From contig JBCCEJ010000043.1 of NCBI GenBank assembly GCA_039030335.1, forward strand, positions 1 to 51,086: a stretch of 51,086 nucleotides of DNA, in the 5' to 3' direction. The notes below the pieces were generated by a model. The model saw only the letters and a program-made list of their open reading frames with translations. It ran no database searches and was not told the origin of the DNA. Below, piece after piece: positions 15,972 to 24,578 of the stretch (its first letter is position 1; each line of letters starts with the position of its first letter). The position numbers and the translations under genes were made by a program. The DNA is from JBCCEJ01 sp039030335 (lineage in GTDB: Bacteria; Pseudomonadota; Gammaproteobacteria; HK1).

Positions 15972-16982
15972 TCAGGCGCTGAAGAATTCGCGCATCGCTG
16001 CAACTGTCCGATCGATACCGTCGCGATCGATGTCGAGGTGCGTGACCAGTCGGATCCGCGGACCCTTCCCGATAATGATCTGCTGGTTTGCCAGATGTGA
16101 TTTGAGCGCCGACGCGGTGTCGGGATCGGTGTCTACGAACACCATGTTGGTTTGCACCATCGAGGTGTCGACGCTGAGACCGTTGAGTCCGTGCAATCCG
16201 TCAGCCAGCCGCTTCGCATTGCTGTGGTCGTCAGCCAGGCGCTCGACATGATGGTCCAGCGCGTAGACCGCGGCGGCGGCGACGATGCCGATCTGGCGCA
16301 TACCGCCGCCGACCATCTTACGCAGGCGCCGGGCAGTGTTGATGAAGCTCGCACGCCCCACCAGCACCGAGCCCATCGGCGCGCCGAGGCCCTTGGAAAG
16401 ACAGATCGACACCGTGTCGAACTGACGTGTAATCGCATCGACGCTGACGCCGGTCTTCACCGCGGCGTTGAACACGCGCGCGCCGTCGAGATGCAGACCG
16501 AGCCCGTGCTCGCGCGCCAGCGCCGCGGCTTCCTCGACGTAACGAGGTGGCAGTGCGCGGCCCTGCGTGGTGTTCTCGAGTGCGAGCAGCGCGGTACGCG
16601 CGTAATGTGAATCGTCGGGCTTGATGGCCTTGCGGACGTCGTCCAGATCAAACGTGCCATCCGGACGCTGCTCGAGTGGCTGCGGCTGGATGCTGCCGAG
16701 CACAGCGGCGCCGCCGCCCTCGGACTTGTAGGCGTGTGCGTGCTGACCAACGATGTATTCGTCACCCCGACCACAATGACTCATGATGCCGAGCAGGTTG
16801 CCCTGCGTACCGCTGCTGACGTAGAGCGCCGCTTCGTGACCGGTCATCGCCGCCGCTTTGGCTTCGAGTTCGTTGACGGTTGGATCTTCCCCATACACGT
16901 CATCGCCGACCTCTGCGTCCGCCATCAGTGTCCGCATCGCTGCCGTCGGCCGCGTCACGGTGTCGCTTCGCAGGTCGATCAT
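15972..16982 (-). CDS. ltaE: Low-specificity L-threonine aldolase
   Basis: 336 aa PLP enzyme (fold type I) splitting L-threonine/allo-threonine into glycine and acetaldehyde. Starts MIDLRSDTVTRPT, the hallmark N-terminus, then GDDVYGEDPTVNELEAKAA, VSSGTQGNLLGIM, LENTTQGRALP, and the cofactor Lys in SICLSKGLGAPMGSVL near 205. The ATG at 16982 is preceded by GAGGAG at a good distance, which excludes the longer open frame. 13 nt separate it from the leuA stop, so both are on one transcript. Assignment of family is secure; beta-hydroxy-amino-acid specificity may vary. Confidence 0.95.
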   Translation of the reverse strand: MIDLRSDTVTRPTAAMRTLMADAEVGDDVYGEDPTVNELEAKAAAMTGHEAALYVSSGTQGNLLGIMSHCGRGDEYIVGQHAHAYKSEGGGAAVLGSIQPQPLEQRPDGTFDLDDVRKAIKPDDSHYARTALLALENTTQGRALPPRYVEEAAALAREHGLGLHLDGARVFNAAVKTGVSVDAITRQFDTVSICLSKGLGAPMGSVLVGRASFINTARRLRKMVGGGMRQIGIVAAAAVYALDHHVERLADDHSNAKRLADGLHGLNGLSVDTSMVQTNMVFVDTDPDTASALKSHLANQQIIIGKGPRIRLVTHLDIDRDGIDRTVAAMREFFSA

Positions 16983-16995
16983 CTCAGTCGCTCCT

Positions 16996-18675
16996 CTACC
17001 CTTGTCTCGCCAGATGCCGGTTGACCGCGCTGACGCAGGCCCTGAGGGTCGCGCTGACGATATTCGGATGGATGCCCACGCCGAACAGCGTCTGGCCCAT
17101 CTGATTTTGCACTTCGACGTAAGCGACAGCCGTGGCGTCGCTGCCGTGGCCAAGGGCATGCTCGTGATAGTCAACGACCAGCATGTGTATCCCAAAGCTG
17201 CTTTGCATGCCGTTCATGAAGGCTGCGATCGGGCCATTGCCCGTGCCTTCGATCTGCATTTCCTGACCGTCTTTACGCACGGTTGCAGTGAGTACGCACA
17301 TTTCGTTCGAGCGCGCGTCCGGCACGGTGCTGTACTCGACGATCCCATAGGGCGAGTTCGCGTCCAGATACTCGCTCTGGAATGTCTTCCAGATCGAGTC
17401 GGAACTGATCTCTTTGCCAGTTTCATCCGCCACGGCCTGGACGGTCTTGCTGAATTCGACCTGCAGCGCGCGCGGCAGGTCGAGGTGGTATTCCGTCTTG
17501 AGGATGTAAGCCACGCCACCTTTGCCGGACTGGCTGTTGACCCGGATCACAGCCTCGTAGGTGCGCCCCAGATCTTTCGGGTCGATCGGCAGGTACGGTA
17601 CTTCCCACAGCTCGCTGTTGCTCTGTTCGAGTGCCTCCATACCTTTTTTGATCGCGTCCTGGTGGGAGCCCGAGAATGCGGTGAAGACGAGCTCGCCGGC
17701 GTACGGATGACGCGGATGGACCGGCAACTCATTACAGTATTCGGCAACGCCGATCAGGTCGTTCATGTTGCTGATATCGAGTTCGGGATCGATACCCTGC
17801 GTGTACATGTTGCCGGCCAGCGTAATGATGTCGACGTTGCCAGTGCGTTCGCCATTGCCGAACAGCGTACCCTCGATCCGGTCGGCGCCAGCCATGACCG
17901 CCATCTCCGCGGCCGCTACGCCGGTGCCGCGGTCGTTATGCGGGTGCAGGCTCAGGATGATCGAGTCGCGCCGCGCGAGTTGCCTGCCCATCCACTCGAT
18001 CTGATCGGCGTAGATGTTCGGAGTCGCCATCTCGACGGTCGCCGGAAGATTGATGATCGTGCGGTTCTGAGGCGTAGGCTCCCAGATGTCACAGACGGCA
18101 TCACAGACTTCGACCGCATAGTCGAGTTCCGTGCCGGTGAAACTCTCGGGCGAGTACTCGAACACCCACTCGGTATCGCCGCGTTGTTCGGCGAGTTCAC
18201 GCACGAGCTTCGCACCGTCCGTTGCGATCTGCTTGATGCCGTCTCGATCGAGTCCGAACACCACGCGCCGCTGCAGCGTAGAGGTCGAGTTGTACAGGTG
18301 CACGATAGCCCGGTGGACGCCTTCCAGAGCCTCGTAGGTTCGGGTGATGAGCTCTGGGCGGGCCTGCGTGAGTACCTGGATCGTCACGTCTTGCGGGATC
18401 CGCCTGTTCTCGATCAAGTCGCGACAGAAGTCGAAATCGGTCTGCGATGCCGACGGAAAGCCAACCTCGATCTCTTTGAAACCCATCTGCACGAGCGTGT
18501 CGAACATGCGCTGCTTGCGATGACCGTCCATCGGATTGATGAGCGCCTGGTTGCCGTCGCGCAGATCGACGCTGCACCAGATGGGCGCCGCCGTGATCTG
18601 CTTGGAGGGCCAGGTCCGATCCGGCAGGTCGATGGGTTTGAACGCAGAGTATTTGTTCGTGGGCATGCGCGCCAT
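16996..18675 (-). CDS. leuA: 2-isopropylmalate synthase (long, LeuA-dimer form)
   Basis: About 559 aa. First committed step of leucine synthesis: acetyl-CoA + 2-oxoisovalerate to 2-isopropylmalate. The HMGL-like TIM barrel starts IDLPDRTWPSKQITAAPIWCSVDLRDGNQALINPMDG (metal Asp in DLRDGNQ). It continues with EIEVGFPSASQTDFDF, and HPHNDRGTGVAAAEMAVMAGADRIEGTLFGNGERTGN carrying the second metal-site residues (HxH type). The C-terminal regulatory LeuA-dimer domain (YSTVPDARSNEMCVLTATVRKDGQEM) suggests leucine feedback. The frame is open to a GTG at 18771, but homology starts near the ATGs at 18675/18666. A -10-like TAGAAT (minus strand, 18781-18786) sits just upstream of the longer frame, which also favours the internal start with a ~100-nt leader. 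Confidence 0.95.
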   Translation of the reverse strand: MARMPTNKYSAFKPIDLPDRTWPSKQITAAPIWCSVDLRDGNQALINPMDGHRKQRMFDTLVQMGFKEIEVGFPSASQTDFDFCRDLIENRRIPQDVTIQVLTQARPELITRTYEALEGVHRAIVHLYNSTSTLQRRVVFGLDRDGIKQIATDGAKLVRELAEQRGDTEWVFEYSPESFTGTELDYAVEVCDAVCDIWEPTPQNRTIINLPATVEMATPNIYADQIEWMGRQLARRDSIILSLHPHNDRGTGVAAAEMAVMAGADRIEGTLFGNGERTGNVDIITLAGNMYTQGIDPELDISNMNDLIGVAEYCNELPVHPRHPYAGELVFTAFSGSHQDAIKKGMEALEQSNSELWEVPYLPIDPKDLGRTYEAVIRVNSQSGKGGVAYILKTEYHLDLPRALQVEFSKTVQAVADETGKEISSDSIWKTFQSEYLDANSPYGIVEYSTVPDARSNEMCVLTATVRKDGQEMQIEGTGNGPIAAFMNGMQSSFGIHMLVVDYHEHALGHGSDATAVAYVEVQNQMGQTLFGVGIHPNIVSATLRACVSAVNRHLARQG

Positions 18676-19005
18676 GGCGTTGATCCAATCCTGCTTGCTT
18701 GTACCGATGGAAACAGGCTGTTCAGCACGGATGCCTGCAACCGGCTCTTCGATGCGAAGAGACGCTTTCACGTCGCCGGCATTCTACACCAGCCTCCGCC
18801 GGGCCTCGGACAAATGTTGGCGCCTTGCAGTGTCGTGACCGTCGCGAGACAGTGCTGGTCATCGGGTTCCGGGCGCGCGCCCGCGTCCTGGACCGCGGCG
18901 GGTGCAGTCCGCAACGCCCGGGGCGAGGTGCTGGCATCGTGAATCATGAGCCGTTTCCCTATACTCACGCGGTTGGACACACCAACCCACCGCAGGAGTG
19001 ACAGC

Positions 19006-20181
19006 ATGCAGCTGGCAGGACGGATGAGCCGCCTGGGGACCGAGAGCGCTTTCGAAGTACTGGCACGCGCCAATGCCATTGCCAGTACCGGGCGCAGTGT
19101 CATCAATCTGGGCATCGGACAACCGGACTTCGCGACGCCGGCAAACGTCGTGGAAGCGGCTCGCAAGGCGTTAGCAGACGGTCATCACGGCTACACGCCG
19201 TCGAACGGCATTCCAGAACTCCGCGCCGCGGTCGCTGGCGATCTGGAGCAACGTATCGGGGTCTCGGTGGATCCCGACTGCGTGGTCGTCGTTCCGGGCG
19301 GCAAGGTCACCATGGCGATGGCGATGATGATGTTCGGCGAGCCGGGCGGGGAGATCATGTACCCGGATCCCGGCTTCCCGATCTACGAATCGATGATCCG
19401 CTATTCGGGCGCAGAGCCCGTGCCGATCCGGCTCTACGAGGACAACAACTTCTCCTTCTCGGCAGACGAGTTGCTCGCCAGCATTACGCCGCGCACCCGG
19501 CTCATCATCCTGAACAGCCCGGCCAACCCGACTGGCGGCGTGGTCGCGAAGGCAGAGCTGGACGCGCTGGTGGCTGGTCTGGAGGCGCACCCGCACGTCG
19601 TGGTGATGTCAGACGAAATCTATTCGCGGATGACCTACGACGGTTTCGAGCACGTCAGTCTGCTGACGTATCCATCCATCCGCGACCGGCTGATTCTGCT
19701 GGATGGGTGGTCCAAGACTTATGCGATGACCGGTTGGCGGATGGGCTTCGGGTTGTGGCCGCGACCGCTCGTCGACGACGCGGTTCGGCTTTGCATCAAT
19801 ATCCACTCGTGCGTGAATGCGTCGGCGCAATATGCGGGCATCGAGGCGCTGCAGGGGCCGCAGGACGCCGTCACTGACATGGTGGCGGCCTTCGACGAGC
19901 GCCGGAGTATCGTCGTCGATGAGCTGAACCGTATTCCTGGGTTTCGCTGCGTGGTCCCAAAGGGGGCTTTTTATGCATTTCCGAATGTCAGTGCGAGCGG
20001 ACATACAGCCAAAGAACTGCAAGACCGCCTGCTAGAAGAGGCTGGCGTGGCCGCGATAGCCGGGACGAGCTTTGGCGCCCAGGGCGAGGGTTATCTGCGC
20101 TTCAGTTACGCTAACTCAGTGCCCAATATTCGCGAAGCCATGTCGCGCATCAGAGCCTGGATGGGTCAGAACGCCGGTTGA
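19006..20181 (+). CDS. Class I/II pyridoxal-phosphate aminotransferase
   Basis: 391 aa, AspC/AAT-I-beta-like. Starts MQLAGRMSRLGTESAFEVLARANAI; motifs INLGIGQPDFATP, YTPSNGIPELRAAVAG, NSPANPTGGVV, SDEIYSRMTYDG, and cofactor Lys in LLDGWSKTYAMTGWRMGF near 235, then the C-terminal YLRFSYANS with the carboxylate-binding Arg. The ATG at 19006 has AGGAG 9 nt upstream, better than the longer open frame from 18946. Divergent from leuA with a short shared promoter region, so it could serve branched-chain or other amino acid synthesis; substrate is not decided by sequence. Confidence 0.93.
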   Translation: MQLAGRMSRLGTESAFEVLARANAIASTGRSVINLGIGQPDFATPANVVEAARKALADGHHGYTPSNGIPELRAAVAGDLEQRIGVSVDPDCVVVVPGGKVTMAMAMMMFGEPGGEIMYPDPGFPIYESMIRYSGAEPVPIRLYEDNNFSFSADELLASITPRTRLIILNSPANPTGGVVAKAELDALVAGLEAHPHVVVMSDEIYSRMTYDGFEHVSLLTYPSIRDRLILLDGWSKTYAMTGWRMGFGLWPRPLVDDAVRLCINIHSCVNASAQYAGIEALQGPQDAVTDMVAAFDERRSIVVDELNRIPGFRCVVPKGAFYAFPNVSASGHTAKELQDRLLEEAGVAAIAGTSFGAQGEGYLRFSYANSVPNIREAMSRIRAWMGQNAG

Positions 20182-20241
20182 TCACTGCGCAGGGCGCGGG
20201 CCTTTCCGTTCGGTCGGCCCCGATGCGGCGATGGACGTGCC

Positions 20242-21456
20242 TCACGCGCGCGTCAGCCGTTGCCAGAACCACAGCCCCGCCAGCAGTGCGAGACCGGCGC
20301 CGGCCACAACCGGCAGGCGCATCCCCACCCAGTCTGCTGCCGCGCCCATCAGCAACGCCCCCAACGCGGGTCCGCTTCGCGCGATCATGCCGTAGAGACT
20401 CATGACGCGCGCCCGGAATTCGGTGCTGACGTGCAATTGCAGCGTGGTTTGTGCGGTCACCGCCGCGACGGAGATCGCACCGCCAGAGAGCGTCAGGAAC
20501 ACGAGCGCCAGCACGAACGACTCCGACATCGCGAACAATAGTACTGACAACGCGGCCCCGCCGGCTGCGACGAAGACGCGTTCCATACCGCTGTCGCTGG
20601 TGCCGCGTGCGGCCAACATGAGGCCCGCCACGATCGCCCCGAGCCCTACGGCGGAACTCATCATCGCGAGTTCGGCCGCGCCACCGGAGAAGACCCGGTC
20701 GGCGAAACCCGGCAGCAGTTCGACGTACGGCCGGATTGCCACGGTCATCAGCGTGGACAACACCAGCACCGGGCCGATGCGCGCATGTGACAGGGCGTAG
20801 CGCGTGCCGGCCACAACTTCATCGGCGAGGTTCTGGCCTCGGGTTGGTCGTCTTCCCGGCTCTTCACCGCTCAGTTCGAGCCTGTAGAGCACGAAGATGA
20901 AGGCGACGAAGCTCAAGGTATTGAAGGCGAAGGCCGCAGCTGGACCGCTGGCAACCAGTGCGGCGCCGGCCAGCATTGGTCCGACGAAACGCGCGGAATT
21001 GAACACGACCGCATTGAACGCGATGGCCGACGGCAGGTGCTCACGGCTCACGAGACGATAGACCAGTGCAAGTCTCGCGGGCTGACCAAAACCCATGGCG
21101 AGCCCCTGCATCAATACCAGGATGGCCAACCAGGTCACATCGATGAGCCCAAGGCCGGTCAACACCGTCATGATGGCCGACACAACCAGCGACGCGATCT
21201 GGGTCCAGCGGACGATGTCCAGAGGTGGGCGCCGATCAGCGACGGCTCCGCCCAGTGGCCCCAACAACACGACCGGCAACAGGTCGGCCGCGGCCATGAC
21301 ACCGAGCCACGTGGCCGACCCCGTCAGCTCCCAGGTCAGCCAACCGACGGCGACGCGCTGCACCCATGTACCGACCAGCGAAAACGCGTTGCTGAACGTA
21401 TAGCGACGATAGTTCGGTTCTTCGAGGGTTGCCTGCAAAGGCTTCAGAAATTCCAT
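20242..21456 (-). CDS. MFS transporter (MFS_3-like)
   Basis: 404 aa polytopic inner-membrane protein. Starts MEFLKPLQATLEEPNYRRYTFSNAFSLVGTWVQRVAVGWLTWELTGSATWLGVMAAADLLPVVLLGPLGGAVADRRPP, the first two helices plus motif A (GGAVADR). About 10-12 hydrophobic stretches follow. It belongs to the same broad exporter group as the MFS gene at 14729-15970 but the two differ in sequence. Start ATG 21456 has GGGAT upstream; the longer frame to 21582 lacks homology. Convergent with the aminotransferase and divergent from the hydroxyacid dehydrogenase. Substrate unknown. Confidence 0.85.
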   Translation of the reverse strand: MEFLKPLQATLEEPNYRRYTFSNAFSLVGTWVQRVAVGWLTWELTGSATWLGVMAAADLLPVVLLGPLGGAVADRRPPLDIVRWTQIASLVVSAIMTVLTGLGLIDVTWLAILVLMQGLAMGFGQPARLALVYRLVSREHLPSAIAFNAVVFNSARFVGPMLAGAALVASGPAAAFAFNTLSFVAFIFVLYRLELSGEEPGRRPTRGQNLADEVVAGTRYALSHARIGPVLVLSTLMTVAIRPYVELLPGFADRVFSGGAAELAMMSSAVGLGAIVAGLMLAARGTSDSGMERVFVAAGGAALSVLLFAMSESFVLALVFLTLSGGAISVAAVTAQTTLQLHVSTEFRARVMSLYGMIARSGPALGALLMGAAADWVGMRLPVVAGAGLALLAGLWFWQRLTRA

Positions 21457-21809
21457 CGGATCCCAAGTTTGGCACGGTGACGGCCCGGTAGCGGTGTTCA
21501 GGTGTCCGCATGCAGACCAGATGGTGGCGTTTACTGCATGGGTTCTGGCCGCGCGCACCGCTATTCGCGAGGTTGCCGGCAAGGCAAAATACCGCGGTTA
21601 CGCCCACGTTCGGGCGCACGCTAAAGAGAAGAGCCCTGACTACCGATGCCAGACCTCAACGTTGGTCGTGAACGCTGCGACGCACGCAGGCCGCTGCCGC
21701 CTGGCGACGCGCGGTTCTCCGCGTTCCCGTGCACACCGTGCTCTGACGCCTTCGCTCCTCGTCCGGCCGGGCGATCCAGCCAGCAGGCATATCGCCTGGC
21801 GGAGGTCCG
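21457..21809. other. Divergent intergenic region, no gene seen
   Basis: 353 bases between the divergent MFS and hydroxyacid dehydrogenase starts. It should hold both promoters, but I see no strong -35/-10 pair and no long inverted repeat. The one overlapping open frame (21494-21898 +) is Arg/Ala-rich and runs into the dehydrogenase in another frame, so I treat it as chance. Confidence 0.4.
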
Positions 21810-22787
21810 ATGAGCGGGCGTCCACGCATCCTGGCCGCGCGGCGCTTGCCAGACAACGTTACGGCCCGGCTCGAGCACGACTACGACGCGACCCTTAATC
21901 CGGTTGACGAGGTCCTCGACACCGACGAACTGGTCGCTCGCGCGGCCGGTCACGGCGGACTCATCATCGCCAATACTGAACAGGTAGATGCATCTGTGGT
22001 CGCCGCGCTTCCCGAGAGCGTGCGAATCATCGCTACGTTCTCGGTCGGCTACGAACACATCGACGTCGATGCGGCCAGCGCCAGGGGTATCACGGTCACG
22101 AATACCCCTGACGTGCTGACCGACGCGACGGCCGATGTGACCATGTTGTGTCTACTCGGCGCGGCACGCCGGGCAACCGAGTCCCTGCTGACGGTCCGCG
22201 AGCATCGATGGACGGGATGGACCACGACGATGCTGCTGGGTACGCACGTCACCGGCAAACGTATAGGCATCTTCGGCATGGGACGGATCGGTCAGGCGCT
22301 GGCGCGGCGCGCGCGTGGTTTCGACATGCAGGTGCACTACCTGAACCGGCGTCGCCTCCCACCCGAAGTCGAAGGCGACGCGACGTTTCACGATGACGAG
22401 GCGAGTTTTCTCGCGAACTGCGATTTTCTGTGCCTGAACGCGCCGTCGACGCCGGCCACCATCGGGTACCTGAATGCCGCGCGCATCGCGCAGTTGCCAG
22501 ACGGGGCGGTGGTCGTCAATACCGCACGGGGCAATCTGGTCGACGACGAGGCGCTGCTCGCGGCGTTGAAGTCTGGCAAGGTGGCAGCGGCCGGCCTTGA
22601 TGTATTCAATGGCGAGCCGCGCTTGCACCCGGAGTATCAGACGATGATGAACGTGTTTGCGTTGCCCCACGTTGGCAGCGCCACTGTCGAGACCCGTGAT
22701 GCCATGGGGTTCGTATGCCTGGACAACCTGGACGCCTACTTCACCGGCCAGCCCGTGCCCAACGCGCTCGCGGCCCTGCCGCGCTAG
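21810..22787 (+). CDS. D-2-hydroxyacid dehydrogenase (glyoxylate/hydroxypyruvate reductase-like)
   Basis: 325 aa NAD(P)-dependent enzyme. N-terminal substrate lobe with ATFSVGYEHIDVDAASARGITVTNTPDVLTDATADV, then Rossmann loop GIFGMGRIGQALARRA near 153-167, CLNAPSTPATIGYLN, VVNTARGNLVDDEALL (substrate Arg), LDVFNGEPRLHPEY (catalytic Glu) and LPHVGSAT (catalytic His near 290). The catalytic Arg-Glu-His set is complete. The NRRR after the second strand suggests NADPH preference. It reduces 2-oxoacids such as glyoxylate or hydroxypyruvate. Only 15 nt separate it from the pseudokinase gene downstream, so they are likely co-transcribed although functionally unrelated as far as can be seen. Confidence 0.92.
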   Translation: MSGRPRILAARRLPDNVTARLEHDYDATLNPVDEVLDTDELVARAAGHGGLIIANTEQVDASVVAALPESVRIIATFSVGYEHIDVDAASARGITVTNTPDVLTDATADVTMLCLLGAARRATESLLTVREHRWTGWTTTMLLGTHVTGKRIGIFGMGRIGQALARRARGFDMQVHYLNRRRLPPEVEGDATFHDDEASFLANCDFLCLNAPSTPATIGYLNAARIAQLPDGAVVVNTARGNLVDDEALLAALKSGKVAAAGLDVFNGEPRLHPEYQTMMNVFALPHVGSATVETRDAMGFVCLDNLDAYFTGQPVPNALAALPR

Positions 22788-22802
22788 AGTTCCAGGGTTC
22801 CC

Positions 22803-24524
22803 GTGTCTGGTGCATCTGCTCATGCGACCGAGGCGCTCGGCGTCGGTACGCAGGTGCTGGGTTTCGAAGTCGAAGCGGTGGTCGACACCAACTCGCTGAC
22901 GCACACGTACCGGGCCCGCGGACGCGGTCTGCGCGCTGACGCGCCAGAGCGTCTCGTCGCCTTGCGGGAATTGCTGCCACGCGAGCTCGCAGCTCACATG
23001 GTATCTGCTGAGCATGTGGCGTTTGCGGGGCTCGCCAAGCGGTTCCTGGAAGAGGGCCAGCGCCTTGCGGCTCTGCGGCATGACGGCGTTGTCGACACGC
23101 AACTACACCGTCGCGTGGATGCCCCCGATATGCTCGTCATGGAGTGGGTGGACGGCATGAGCCTGAGGGCGCATTTCGAACGGCCCGGTGTTGCTGTGCC
23201 TGCTCTGGTGCAGTCACTGCTCGGCCTGTTGCCGGCCCTGAACGCAAGTCATGCGAGCGGCCTGCTGCACGCGAACCTGAATCCCGACACCGTCTGGGTG
23301 CGCACGCACGGTGGCCCTGTTCTGACTGGCTTTGGTGCTGCCCAGCAAGCCTATTTGCGTGACCTGCAGGAGCCGCTGATCGGTCTGGCCGCGGGCTATG
23401 CCGCGCCGGAGCAGTATCAGTACCGGCATGCTCGTATTGGTCCCTGGAGCGACGTATACGGCTTTGCTGCTCTGCTCTACCGCTGCGCGACAGGCCTGCG
23501 GCCCGTTGACGCACTGCAACGTGTGTTGGGCCTCGCCGACGGAGTCGATCCGCAGCGCAGCGCTCTCGATGCCGCGCCAGCAGGGGCGCTTCCGCCCGAG
23601 CTGTTGCGCGGTATCGACCTGGCGCTCAGCATCGACGCGCAGGCGCGTCCTCCAGATTTGCCGTCGTTGGCGCGCTGTCTGAAGGGTGACTGGGCCCCGG
23701 CGCCGGCCGTCACCGCGACGGACGGGGCGCGGGCCGCGCCTGGCGTTTCCGTCGAGCCCCCGCCGCTCCACGATCCGCTGCGTGCCGCCGATACTGCCGA
23801 CGGGCCAGTCGCGGTGCGGGCGTCGCCGGCGTGGTTGCCAGGGTTGACGATGACGCTGCTCGTCATGACCACGGTGCTGTTTCTTTGGCTGGGTCAAACT
23901 GCACTGAACGGCTGGATGCAGATGCGGGCTGGTACCGGCACCGAACGCACGCCGCTACAGGGTGTTGCCGGCGAGACCCTGGCGCTGTTGTTGAGCGAGG
24001 CAGAGACGGCCGAAGCCGCCGGCCAGTATCTGGACCCGGCCGGAGAGAACGCCGTGGATGGCTTCCTCGCGGCGCTCAACATCGATCCTGCCAATGACCG
24101 CGCTCTGTTAGGACTGGAGCGCATCATCGGGCTGCTCAAGGCGGAAGCCGCCCTGGCGATCGGGCAGCGCGATCGGAGCCGTGCTGGTCGCGCGACCGCC
24201 CAGGCGCTCAGGATCGTCAAGGGCGCGTTGGGTGAGAAACGTCTGCAACTCGGCACGCGCCTGTGGCTGCAGTCCGAACTGCAGAACCTGTCCGATCGCC
24301 ACGCCAGTGCCGAGGCTGTATACGACACGTCAGCCACAGGTACGCGGCGCGTCTTACCGGCCACGCACACGGGCCGCATGGGCGCGCGCGTTACGCGTTT
24401 GTTCCACGAGGCGCGTGCGGCTGTCGACAGTGGAGATGAAACCCTGGCTCGCTACAAGCTGAAGACCGTGCTGTCACTGCGGCCGGAACACGCCGATGCG
24501 AGAGCTCTGCTGGCGAAGCTCTGA
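22803..24524 (+). CDS. Transmembrane protein kinase-like protein, predicted pseudokinase
   Basis: 573 aa, GTG start. Residues ~18-295 follow the Hanks-type kinase fold, but the catalytic residues are replaced. The glycine loop is lost, the ATP Lys of VAIK is Arg55 (LVALRE), HRDLKPxN reads HANLNPDTV (156-164; Asp to Asn, Lys to Asn), and DFG reads GFG (176-178). Structural elements remain: APE (201-203), DVYGFAALLY with Asp217, and helix-C Glu83/84. A Pro/Ala linker (300-340) leads to one membrane helix at ~345-365. A ~200-residue, presumably periplasmic, region ends with helical repeats of TPR-like character (LNIDPANDRALLGLERI..., LSLRPEHADARALLAKL). Phosphotransfer is very unlikely; a scaffold or allosteric receptor role is inferred. 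Confidence 0.85.
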   Translation: MSGASAHATEALGVGTQVLGFEVEAVVDTNSLTHTYRARGRGLRADAPERLVALRELLPRELAAHMVSAEHVAFAGLAKRFLEEGQRLAALRHDGVVDTQLHRRVDAPDMLVMEWVDGMSLRAHFERPGVAVPALVQSLLGLLPALNASHASGLLHANLNPDTVWVRTHGGPVLTGFGAAQQAYLRDLQEPLIGLAAGYAAPEQYQYRHARIGPWSDVYGFAALLYRCATGLRPVDALQRVLGLADGVDPQRSALDAAPAGALPPELLRGIDLALSIDAQARPPDLPSLARCLKGDWAPAPAVTATDGARAAPGVSVEPPPLHDPLRAADTADGPVAVRASPAWLPGLTMTLLVMTTVLFLWLGQTALNGWMQMRAGTGTERTPLQGVAGETLALLLSEAETAEAAGQYLDPAGENAVDGFLAALNIDPANDRALLGLERIIGLLKAEAALAIGQRDRSRAGRATAQALRIVKGALGEKRLQLGTRLWLQSELQNLSDRHASAEAVYDTSATGTRRVLPATHTGRMGARVTRLFHEARAAVDSGDETLARYKLKTVLSLRPEHADARALLAKL

Positions 24525-24578
24525 CCCGAACCTGGCCGCGGTTGGCAGTTTCTGCGTAAGGAACGCTCGAGCGCTACC

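Noticed and set aside
16858..18942. A 694-aa open frame on the + strand
   Set aside because: It lies antisense to leuA and the start of threonine aldolase, is rich in Arg/His/Asp as expected for a GC-rich shadow frame, and shows no domain.
21494..21898. 134-aa open frame before the hydroxyacid dehydrogenase
   Set aside because: Runs into the dehydrogenase in another frame; Arg/Ala-rich, no family.
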